Below are positions 1 to 5,772 of a stretch of DNA of 6,395 nucleotides, piece after piece. Within the stretch, counting starts at the first letter, position 1, and each line of letters opens with the position of its first letter. The notes beneath the pieces are model-generated. The model was not told the origin of the DNA. It saw only the letters and a list, made by a program, of their open reading frames with translations, and did no database searches. Made by a program: the position numbers and the translations under genes. The stretch covers positions 1 to 6,395 of the forward strand of contig WRFC01000048.1 in assembly GCA_009779015.1 (NCBI GenBank), written 5' to 3'. The DNA comes from Coriobacteriia bacterium. Its GTDB lineage: Bacteria > Actinomycetota > Coriobacteriia > Coriobacteriales > UBA8131.

Positions 1-1
1 C

Positions 2-55
2 ACACCATTAGACCTCTTGCCCAACGAGGGCGAGGGCGGCGATGAGCTTGACTGA
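2..55 (+). CDS. C-terminal end of an unidentified upstream gene (partial)
   Basis: Reading from base 2, 17 sense codons end at a TGA at 53-55, giving a short acidic tail (TPLDLLPNEGEGGDELD). GC at third positions is high, like the genes that follow. It would overlap the proB start by 14 bp, in keeping with the overlaps further down this operon. A competing frame from base 1 ends in an ATGA overlap at 42-45, but it needs several AGA and CGA arginine codons and reads less like a protein. In related genomes obg often precedes proB, but nothing in these 17 residues identifies Obg, so the product stays unnamed. Confidence 0.35.
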   Translation, partial: TPLDLLPNEGEGGDELD

Positions 56-1190
56 GCCCGCTTCGTCCAAACCATCCTATCAACGCGTGGTCGTGAAGAT
101 CGGCTCTTCGAGCCTGACCGACGAGCAAGGGCGTTTAGACAAACAAGCGGTCGCCCGCCTGGCTGAGCAGGTCAAGGCCCTGCGCGACCAAGGGACCGAG
201 GTGGTGGTGGTCAGCTCGGCGGCCATCTCGGCCGGCCTCGAGCGGATCGGCTACGCCGCTGGGCGCCCCAGCGACCTGCCGACCCTGCAGGCCGCCGCAG
301 CGATCGGGCAGCTGGTCTTATCCCAAGCCTACGCCGAGACATTTGCGGACTATGGCCTCAGCCTCGGGCAGGTATTGCTGACGCGCTTTGAACTTGAGAA
401 CCGGAGCTCTTACCTGCATGCCAGGGACACGCTGGAGCGCCTCTTAGAGCTTGGCTTTACACCCCTGATCAACGAGAACGACACGGTTGCCGTCGAGGAG
501 ATCCGCTTTGGCGACAATGACACGCTGGCCGCGCAGGTCGGGATCTTGGTGCGCGCCGACCTGGTGGTCCTGCTCTCGGACATCCAAGGCCTCTATACGG
601 CCGACCCGCGCATCCATGAGGACGCCAAGCTATTAGAGTCGATCGGCAGCTTTACGCGCGAGGTCGTAGAGGCCGCTGGCGCCGCTGGCTCGGCGCGCGG
701 CAGCGGCGGCATGATCACCAAGCTCGAGGCGGCCCGGATGTGCATGGCCGCCGGCATCCCGATGGTCATCTGCCACGGCAGCCGGCCAAACGCCGTGCTC
801 TCGGCCGTTAGCGGCCAGAGTGTCGGTACGCTCTTCGGCGGCGAGACAACAGGGCATGCAGTCTCGGCGCGTAAGCTCTGGCAGGCTCTGGCGGGCGCGG
901 TCAAAGGCAGCCTGAATATCGACGCGGGCGCCCAGAGCGCTCTGGAGAAGAACGGCAGCTCGCTTTTGGCCGTCGGCATCCGATCTGTCGAGGGCCGGTT
1001 TGAGGCTGACAGCGTTGTTGACATCCGTTCTCTAGACGGCATGTTGATCGGCCGTGGGCTTTCGGCTTACAGTTCGCAGGAGGCGGCTTTGGCGGCCGGT
1101 AAAAAATCTACTGAGCTGGCCGAAGTCGCCGAGCTGGCCCACCTGGCACATACAGCGGTCGTGCATCGCGACCGGCTTGTGATCTTTTAG
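42..1190 (+). CDS. proB: Glutamate 5-kinase with C-terminal PUA domain
   Basis: Phosphorylates L-glutamate with ATP to gamma-glutamyl phosphate, the first step of proline synthesis, in the cytoplasm. At 382 residues it is full length (E. coli ProB is 367). The amino acid kinase domain spans about residues 14-265: VVVKIGSSSLT (16-26, Lys19 for phosphate), VVSSAAISAG (56-65), PLINENDTV (141-149), FGDND (156-160), SDIQGLYTADPR (179-190) and GSGGMITK (220-227, Lys227). A PUA domain follows at about 285-370. The ATG at 42 has GAGGG five bases upstream and places the kinase motif where expected. Oddities: the usual SSGAI motif reads SSAAI (Ala60), and the usual GTGGM reads GSGGM. The family is typically feedback-inhibited by proline; that is family knowledge, not visible here. 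Identity is secure. Confidence 0.97.
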   Translation: MSLTEPASSKPSYQRVVVKIGSSSLTDEQGRLDKQAVARLAEQVKALRDQGTEVVVVSSAAISAGLERIGYAAGRPSDLPTLQAAAAIGQLVLSQAYAETFADYGLSLGQVLLTRFELENRSSYLHARDTLERLLELGFTPLINENDTVAVEEIRFGDNDTLAAQVGILVRADLVVLLSDIQGLYTADPRIHEDAKLLESIGSFTREVVEAAGAAGSARGSGGMITKLEAARMCMAAGIPMVICHGSRPNAVLSAVSGQSVGTLFGGETTGHAVSARKLWQALAGAVKGSLNIDAGAQSALEKNGSSLLAVGIRSVEGRFEADSVVDIRSLDGMLIGRGLSAYSSQEAALAAGKKSTELAEVAELAHLAHTAVVHRDRLVIF

Positions 1191-1281
1191 CTATACTAAA
1201 TACATAAAACCGCGTGAGTAAGAACTCCAACTTGTGAGAGTTGCATAACAATCAAATTTCTGAGCCCTTAAGGTGGTCAAA
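1191..1281 (+). promoter_or_regulatory. AT-rich proB-proA gap with possible internal promoter
   Basis: This is the only real gap inside the plus-strand operon. By hand count the first 82 bases are about 37% GC, against clearly GC-rich flanks. TATACT at 1192-1197 resembles a -10 box, but there is no good -35 at the usual distance, so the promoter call is weak. An inverted repeat, CAACT (1228-1232) and AGTTG (1239-1243), with an overlapping alternative pairing of AACTC (1223-1227) with GAGTT (1238-1242), could be a small hairpin or an operator. There is no T-run after it, so it is not an intrinsic terminator. Confidence 0.3.
1270..1276 (+). promoter_or_regulatory. Ribosome binding site that sets the proA start
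   Basis: AAGGTGG sits five bases before the ATG at 1282. The in-frame GTG at 1273 lies inside this site, so it cannot be served by it. This favours ATG 1282 and a 422-residue protein beginning MSEVREK over the three-residue-longer GTG version. Confidence 0.6.
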
Positions 1282-2550
1282 ATGTCTGAAGTCCGAGAAA
1301 AAGCCCTGCAAGCCCGCCAAGCTGCCCGTGTCTTGGCGCAGCTCAGCTCAGCGGCACGCGATACAGCGCTAGTCGCGCTGGCCAATGCCCTGAACGCCAA
1401 TGTCGAGCATATCTTGGCTGCCAATGACTTAGACATTGCCGAGGCACGCGCCGGGGGGACGCCAGAACCTCTGATCGACCGCCTGGCACTCAGCCCAGAG
1501 CGCATCGCCGAGGCGGCCAATGGGCTTCTCCAGATATCTAGGCAGCCCGACCCATTGGGGCGGGTGCTCGAAGGCCGGCGTTTGGCCAACGGGCTGCGCC
1601 TCCAGAAGGTCAGCGTGCCCCTGGGTGTGATCGGCATGATCTACGAGGCGCGCCCGAATGTCACGGTCGACGCCGCCGGGCTTTGCCTGAAAAGCGGCAA
1701 CGCTGTGATCCTCCGTGGGGGCTCGATGGCCCTGCGCTCAAACCTGGCGGTCACCGATGTCCTCACTCAGGCGGGTGCCGCCGCCGGCTTGCCAAACGGC
1801 TGGCTGGCCTCGATCGAGACCAGCGACCGTTCTGCGACCACCGAGCTGATGGGGCTGCATGGGCTGATCGACCTTTTGGTGCCCCGAGGCTCGGCCAGCC
1901 TGATCAGGGCGACTGTCGAGCAGTCCAAGGTGCCTGTGATCGAGACCGGGGAAGGCAACTGCCACCTCTATGTCCATGAGGCGGCCGACCCCGAGACCGT
2001 CATCCCCATCGCCCTCAACGCCAAGACCCAACGTCCGGGGGTCTGCAACGCCATTGAGACGATCTTGGTCGACCGCAGCGTGGCCGCAGAGTACATCCCG
2101 GCCTTGCTGCAGGCCTTGATCGCCGCCGGCGTAAAGGTGCATGCCGATACCCGGGCGGGCGAGCTGGCCAAAGGGCTGACGGCAGAAGAACAACTGAGTG
2201 TCGTCGCCCTGACCGCAGAGGACTGGGGGCGTGAGTACCTCGACCTCGAGGTGGCGTTGGGCTGCGTGGATGGCCTGGATGCCGCGATCGAGCATATCAA
2301 CCAGTACACGACCCATCACTCCGAGGCCATCCTTTCCACCGATTACGCTGCTGTCCAGCGCTTTTTGGCCGAGATCGACGCGGCGGCCGTCTACGCCAAT
2401 GCCTCGACCCGCTTTACCGACGGCGGGCAGTTCGGGCTGGGTGCCGAGCTGGGCATCTCGACCCAAAAGCTGCACGCCCGCGGCCCGATGGGCATCGAGG
2501 CCCTGACCTCGAGCAAATACATCTGCGAAGGCTCGGGCCAGGTCCGGTGA
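1282..2550 (+). CDS. proA: Glutamate-5-semialdehyde dehydrogenase (gamma-glutamyl phosphate reductase)
   Basis: Reduces gamma-glutamyl phosphate with NADPH to glutamate-5-semialdehyde, which cyclises to pyrroline-5-carboxylate. This is the second step of proline synthesis, acting on the unstable product of ProB, encoded just upstream. The 422 residues match the usual family length. In this numbering I see GVIGMIYEARPNVTVDAAGL (115-134), the catalytic cysteine in QRPGVCNAIET (Cys255), and the family signature VDGLDAAIEHINQYTTHHSE (329-348), where a Thr replaces the usual Gly/Ser after the Tyr. The fold is aldehyde-dehydrogenase-like. The stop TGA overlaps the next gene's GTG by four bases, so downstream translation is probably coupled. 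Identity is secure; the start is discussed under the ribosome binding site. Confidence 0.97.
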   Translation: MSEVREKALQARQAARVLAQLSSAARDTALVALANALNANVEHILAANDLDIAEARAGGTPEPLIDRLALSPERIAEAANGLLQISRQPDPLGRVLEGRRLANGLRLQKVSVPLGVIGMIYEARPNVTVDAAGLCLKSGNAVILRGGSMALRSNLAVTDVLTQAGAAAGLPNGWLASIETSDRSATTELMGLHGLIDLLVPRGSASLIRATVEQSKVPVIETGEGNCHLYVHEAADPETVIPIALNAKTQRPGVCNAIETILVDRSVAAEYIPALLQALIAAGVKVHADTRAGELAKGLTAEEQLSVVALTAEDWGREYLDLEVALGCVDGLDAAIEHINQYTTHHSEAILSTDYAAVQRFLAEIDAAAVYANASTRFTDGGQFGLGAELGISTQKLHARGPMGIEALTSSKYICEGSGQVR

Positions 2551-3938
2551 GCCCAGACAAGCGGTTCTTTCAGCAGTTTGCCACGCGCCTGGCCACGGCC
2601 GAGGCCGGGCACCCCTGCCGCCTAGGGTTTTTTGGCGGCACCTTTGACCCTCCGCATTTTGGGCACCTGATACTCGCCCAGGCCGCCTACGAGCAGTACG
2701 GGCTGGACGGCATCCTCTTTGTGCCGACCGGGCAGCCCTTCTATAAGCTCGAGCAGGGCTTTAGCGATGCCCAGCGTCGCGTGCGCATGCTGGAGCTTGC
2801 CCTTAAAGACGACCCGCGTATGGCCGTCAGTCAGATCGAGGTCGAAAAGCCCGGGCCAAACTATACGGTCGACACGGTGCGACGGCTCTTAGCAGCGGGA
2901 GAAGGGCGCCTCGAGCTCTTTATGATCGTCGGAGGCGACAGCTTTCTTGACCTTCCGAACTGGAAGGATGCGACGGCCTTGGCCGCCCTCGTGACGGTGC
3001 TTTATTCTTATCGGCCGGGCTCTGACCTCGGCCGTCTAGAGGGCTTGGCCGCAGAGGGGCGCTTTGATGCCCGACCGATCGCCATGCCGATGCCGGCCAT
3101 TTCTTCGAGCCAACTGCGCGAGCGTGTGCGGGCAAACAAGAGCCTGCGCTACCTCTGCCCGGTCGAGGTCGGCGACTATGTCGCCGAGCAGGGGCTCTAC
3201 GGCCCGGAACCAGGCCAAGGCCGGCAGGCCGGCGTCCAGGCGGTTGCCGGGACTTTCGCGGCCGAGCTGCCCAGAGCGGGCTTGACCGACGTTGACCAGA
3301 CCGATTATACGGCCATCGAGGCAGCCGCCCGCGCAGAGTTGAAAGGGCGCCTGAAGCCGGGGCGCTATGAACATTCGCTGGCTGTGGCCGAACTGGCCGG
3401 GCGGCTGGCCGGTGTCTATGGGGTATCGCAAGAAAAGGCCCATCTGGCCGGGCTGCTCCATGACTGGGACAGGGATATCACAACCGCAGAGCTCTTGGCC
3501 AAGGCCCGCCAGGCCGGTATCTACGAGGCGGACATGAAGCCCGAGATGATCCCGCTCTTGCACGCCCAGACCGGGGCGGTCTCAGTGGCAGAGCGCTTTT
3601 TGGGCTTGCCTAGCGATATCTTAGAGGCTATAGCCCGGCACACAGTGCCCAAGCCGGGGATGTCGGATTTAGACATGATCATCCAGGTGGCCGACTTGCT
3701 TGAGCCCGGGCGCGACTATTGGCCGGTCCAAGAGCTGCGTGCGAAGATCGGAACCTGCCCGCTGGAAGAGCTCTTCTTTGCGGTCTTTGCCTCAGAGCTG
3801 GAATACCTGGTCTCAGAAAAAAAGGTCATCGCCTCAGAGACGCTGGCCGCTTGGAACTATTACGCGCACCGGCTGGCGGGCAGCAGCCTGCCAGACAGAC
3901 AGATAGCTAAAGAAGAGGAGCCAAAGGAACTTGAATAA
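2547..3938 (+). CDS. nadD: NadD nicotinate-nucleotide adenylyltransferase fused to YqeK-type HD hydrolase
   Basis: One 463-residue frame carries two enzymes usually encoded separately. Residues about 25-220 are NadD, which joins nicotinate mononucleotide and ATP into deamido-NAD: GGTFDPPHFGH (30-40, nucleotidyltransferase HxGH), FVPTGQPFYK (58-67), YTVDT (106-110), GGDSFLDLPNW (129-139) and ISSSQLRERV (185-194). A Gly/Ala/Gln-rich linker (about 220-255) leads to a YqeK-like HD domain (about 260-445): RYEHSLAV (273-280), LLHDWDRD (303-310, the HD pair His305-Asp306), His339, RHTV (364-367) and VADLLEPGRD (381-390). YqeK enzymes split Ap4A symmetrically into ADP; that activity is inferred here. 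Start: GTG 2547 overlaps the proA stop (GTGA); no other ATG, GTG or TTG lies before the first motif. This leaves an N-terminal extension of about 24 residues, longer than usual for NadD. Confidence 0.93.
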   Translation: MSPDKRFFQQFATRLATAEAGHPCRLGFFGGTFDPPHFGHLILAQAAYEQYGLDGILFVPTGQPFYKLEQGFSDAQRRVRMLELALKDDPRMAVSQIEVEKPGPNYTVDTVRRLLAAGEGRLELFMIVGGDSFLDLPNWKDATALAALVTVLYSYRPGSDLGRLEGLAAEGRFDARPIAMPMPAISSSQLRERVRANKSLRYLCPVEVGDYVAEQGLYGPEPGQGRQAGVQAVAGTFAAELPRAGLTDVDQTDYTAIEAAARAELKGRLKPGRYEHSLAVAELAGRLAGVYGVSQEKAHLAGLLHDWDRDITTAELLAKARQAGIYEADMKPEMIPLLHAQTGAVSVAERFLGLPSDILEAIARHTVPKPGMSDLDMIIQVADLLEPGRDYWPVQELRAKIGTCPLEELFFAVFASELEYLVSEKKVIASETLAAWNYYAHRLAGSSLPDRQIAKEEEPKELE

Positions 3939-4368
3939 AGAACAAGAGGCAGCAAAAGCCGTCGCCCTCATCGCAGCACAGGCGGCGAGCGAGAAAAAGG
4001 CTACCGACATCATCATCCAGGAGGTCAAGAACAACCTGCGGATCTGCGATTATTTTGTTATCGTAAGCGGGGCGAACAACCGCCAGGTCGACTCGATTGT
4101 CGATGCAGTCGAAGAAAAGCTGCGGGTCGAGGCCGGCGTCAAGCCCATCGGGCGCGAAGGCCTGGACGAGCTGGGCTGGGTGCTTTTGGACTTTGGCGAC
4201 GTGGTCGTCCATGTCTTTCAGCCCGAGCTGCGCGACTTCTACCGGCTCGAGACCCTTTGGGGCGACTCGCCGATCATTGACGTGGCCGAAGCCGGCATCA
4301 CAGACCCCGAGTACTCTGAGCGCATCAGCAAGCTGCTCTCACTGGGTAGCGAAGAGCCAAAAGACTAG
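3931..4368 (+). CDS. rsfS: Ribosomal silencing factor RsfS
   Basis: RsfS (formerly YbeB/Iojap, DUF143) binds ribosomal protein uL14 on the large subunit and blocks subunit joining, reducing translation when nutrients run short. Family marks in the 145 residues: ATDIIIQEV (24-32), DYFVIVSGANNRQVDSIVD (40-58), GWVLLDFGDVVVHVF (82-96) and YRLETLWGD (104-112). It is longer than the usual 105-120 residues because of an acidic C-terminal tail after about residue 118. The start is a TTG overlapping the nadD-yqeK stop by 8 bp; AGAGGAG (3914-3920) lies ten bases upstream, and no other start fits. Its place beside nadD is conserved in many bacteria. It converges on the next gene with only 20 bp between stop codons. 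Confidence 0.95.
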   Translation: MNKEQEAAKAVALIAAQAASEKKATDIIIQEVKNNLRICDYFVIVSGANNRQVDSIVDAVEEKLRVEAGVKPIGREGLDELGWVLLDFGDVVVHVFQPELRDFYRLETLWGDSPIIDVAEAGITDPEYSERISKLLSLGSEEPKD

Positions 4369-4392
4369 AAAGCTATAAGACTAGAAGGCTAA
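4361..4392. repeat. Two-copy 16-bp tandem repeat across the convergent stop codons
   Basis: Bases 4361-4376 (AAGACTAGAAAGCTAT) and 4377-4392 (AAGACTAGAAGGCTAA) match at 14 of 16 positions. Copy 1 contains the rsfS stop TAG (4366-4368). Copy 2 contains the stop of the minus-strand gene (CTA at 4389-4391). Either single copy would still give both stops, so this looks like a small duplication that set the spacing. No intrinsic terminator hairpin is visible for either gene here. Confidence 0.7.
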
Positions 4393-5726
4393 AAATCCTC
4401 GCGGCCAACGCCTTCTGAGCCGACATTCCCCTCGTCTGTGGCCTCGAGCGTCAGCGTGTAGGTATAGCCGTAGGACAAGGTCGTGCTCGTGTTCTCTCCG
4501 TCGAATAACAATGTGGCATAGTAGCCTTCATCGCCAAACATGATGCTTTCGCCAAACCAGTTGTCCCCAGCCGCCGACCTGATCGTGTAGGTGCCGGCCG
4601 GCAGGTTGACCACAGCCTGGGTCTCGGGGTTGACAAAGACCGTGGCCGCCAAGGCATTGGTGTTGGCGTCGTAGACCTTAAGATAGCGCGGCGAGCTCAA
4701 GCTTGCCCCGTCGATGTCCAAGCGGACGGCCGAAGACTTGTAGGCAGCGTCTTGGGAAAGCACCCCGGTACCAGGAAACGGCGTCGTACAGGCTGTTGCC
4801 CGATCCGCCGAATCCTCATAACTGCCAAGGTCTGTAAAGGCCTTCCAGGCCCCGTAGAGGTCACCCGATTGAAACAGGGCGTCGGCCAACGCATAGCTGG
4901 TCTTGTTCCACCAGTCCTCAGCGCCGCTAAAACCAGCGTCTTTGAGTGTCGAGAAGACCGCCAGTGCGCTGTTGTAGTCGCCCGCCGCAAAGTCGGCCTG
5001 AGCGCCCTGAAAGTCGATATTCTGTTGGCAGGACTGAGCCATGCTGGCAGAGTCTTTGAAACTGCCCAGTCCGGTAAAGGCGTCTAAGGCCGATTTGAAC
5101 TCTTTGTTATGAAAGAGGTCGAGGGCATCGAGATAATCGATATTCTGTTGGGCGAGCCCGATCCTCAGTTGGCAGGCCAGGGCGCGGTCGGTCGAGTCGC
5201 GGTAATGCCCGAGCTTTTCAAATGCGGCCTCGGCCTGGGTAAAGCCATCCATGGCTGATCTGAACCCGTCTTGGTCAGTGGCGCTCTGAAAACTGCTTTC
5301 GGCCGTACTGGCCAAGGCCTCAGCGTTAGTGTAGTTGCTGGACTGGAAAAACATATGGATGCCAAAGCCCACGCCAGCGAGCAAAAGCAGGCCAACGACT
5401 GCCGAGAGCACGGCAATCAGGGGCTTATGACGCCGCTTTTTTTTCGTCGCAGACTGGATGTCCGGGAAGATGACAGTCGGAGGCTGGTCGCCGCTGAGCG
5501 CTGTCCGTTGGGCAGTCATGGTCGGCGATGGCGGCCGCACGGCCTGAGCGCCCGCCGTCTGCTCGAGGGGGCTGATGGCCGGTGCGGGCGCGTTGGCTGA
5601 TAGAGGTGTGTTCTCTGGCATCGGAGCGCTATCAGGCAGTGGCGCGTTGGACGGCGCGGGCGAGCCGCAATGCGGGCAGAAGAGGTCGCCATCCTCAAGT
5701 TTGGTGCCACATTTTGAGCAATACAT
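4389..5726 (-). CDS. Zinc-ribbon, single-pass membrane protein with LG-Y-DS repeats and C-terminal beta-rich domain
   Basis: Function unknown. The 445 residues read in order: a zinc ribbon with CSKC (3-6) and CPHC (17-20); a Pro/Ala-rich linker (about 22-70); a basic patch KKKRRHK (95-101); one membrane helix (about 103-127); a helical repeat region (about 135-315); and a beta-rich C-terminal domain (about 320-430). The repeats share F-x2-LG-x-[YF]-x-DS-x6-C at 169-185, 217-233 and 297-313, with a degenerate unit at 258-283; they resemble TPR/Sel1-like helical repeats. There is no signal peptide, and the basic patch before the helix predicts zinc ribbon inside and repeats outside. The ATG at 5726 has AAGGAGG six bases upstream. 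Similar zinc-ribbon plus repeat proteins are common in Clostridia and Coriobacteriia. Its upstream neighbour shares the layout, so the two are probably co-transcribed. Confidence 0.88.
   Translation of the reverse strand: MYCSKCGTKLEDGDLFCPHCGSPAPSNAPLPDSAPMPENTPLSANAPAPAISPLEQTAGAQAVRPPSPTMTAQRTALSGDQPPTVIFPDIQSATKKKRRHKPLIAVLSAVVGLLLLAGVGFGIHMFFQSSNYTNAEALASTAESSFQSATDQDGFRSAMDGFTQAEAAFEKLGHYRDSTDRALACQLRIGLAQQNIDYLDALDLFHNKEFKSALDAFTGLGSFKDSASMAQSCQQNIDFQGAQADFAAGDYNSALAVFSTLKDAGFSGAEDWWNKTSYALADALFQSGDLYGAWKAFTDLGSYEDSADRATACTTPFPGTGVLSQDAAYKSSAVRLDIDGASLSSPRYLKVYDANTNALAATVFVNPETQAVVNLPAGTYTIRSAAGDNWFGESIMFGDEGYYATLLFDGENTSTTLSYGYTYTLTLEATDEGNVGSEGVGREDF
5014..5151 (-). repeat. Exact 15-nt repeat one protein-repeat period apart
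   Basis: TCGATATTCTGTTGG occurs at 5014-5028 and again, unchanged, at 5137-5151. The offset is 123 nt, exactly 41 codons. Both copies encode QQNID, at residues 193-197 and 234-238 of the minus-strand protein. Identity at the base level, including third positions, suggests the helical repeats arose or were refreshed by internal duplication. Confidence 0.75.
5436..5444 (-). other. In-frame A-AAA-AAG slippery run before the membrane helix
   Basis: On the coding (minus) strand, eight A's and a G encode Lys95-Lys96-Lys97. The last seven bases form A-AAA-AAG in the zero frame, the heptamer used for -1 frameshifting in E. coli dnaX. A -1 shift would add Ala-Ala-Ser and stop at a TAA (plus-strand 5425-5427), giving about 100 residues: zinc ribbon and linker with no membrane helix. 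A 7-bp hairpin lies downstream (plus-strand 5398-5417) but starts 18 nt after the site, farther than usual, and I see no upstream Shine-Dalgarno-like enhancer. The motif is certain; its use is not. Confidence 0.3.
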
Positions 5727-5731
5727 ATTCG

Positions 5732-5757
5732 GCCTCCTTGGTTGTCAGGCCAAAGGC
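5732..5757 (-). promoter_or_regulatory. Possible hairpin masking the ribosome binding site of the zinc-ribbon gene
   Basis: On the minus strand GCCTTTGG (plus 5750-5757) can pair with CCAAGGAGGC (plus 5732-5741), giving eight pairs with a GG bulge and an 8-nt loop. The Shine-Dalgarno AAGGAGG (plus 5733-5739) lies in the 3' arm. An alternative 5-bp pairing (GGCCT with AGGCC) uses the same site. It could tie translation of this gene to ribosomes arriving from the gene upstream, whose stop codon is 46 bp away. There is no T-run, so it is not a terminator. Confidence 0.35.
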
Positions 5758-5772
5758 TCGGTCAGCGCCCGT

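Noticed and set aside
593..1042. Minus-strand open frame inside proB
   Set aside because: Antisense shadow of proB; low-complexity Ala/Pro/Arg composition and no recognised motif.
1223..1243. Terminator or riboswitch in the proB-proA gap
   Set aside because: The stem is only 5 bp with no following T-run, and the gap is too short for a known riboswitch or T-box.
1273..1281. GTG at 1273 as the proA start
   Set aside because: It lies within the ribosome binding site that serves the ATG at 1282.
1738..2475. Long open frame on the minus strand inside proA (245 codons)
   Set aside because: It is antisense to a secure proA, matches no family I recognise, and long antisense frames are expected in GC-rich genes.
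3036..3563. Minus-strand open frame inside the nadD-yqeK gene
   Set aside because: Antisense shadow covering the linker and start of the HD domain; no family resemblance.
3931..3938. Frameshift or sequencing error joining nadD-yqeK to rsfS
   Set aside because: The two frames overlap by only 8 bp, each family ends or begins where expected, and a ribosome binding site precedes the TTG.
4369..4388. Intrinsic terminator between the convergent genes
   Set aside because: Only 4-bp pairings with long loops can be drawn and there is no T-run.
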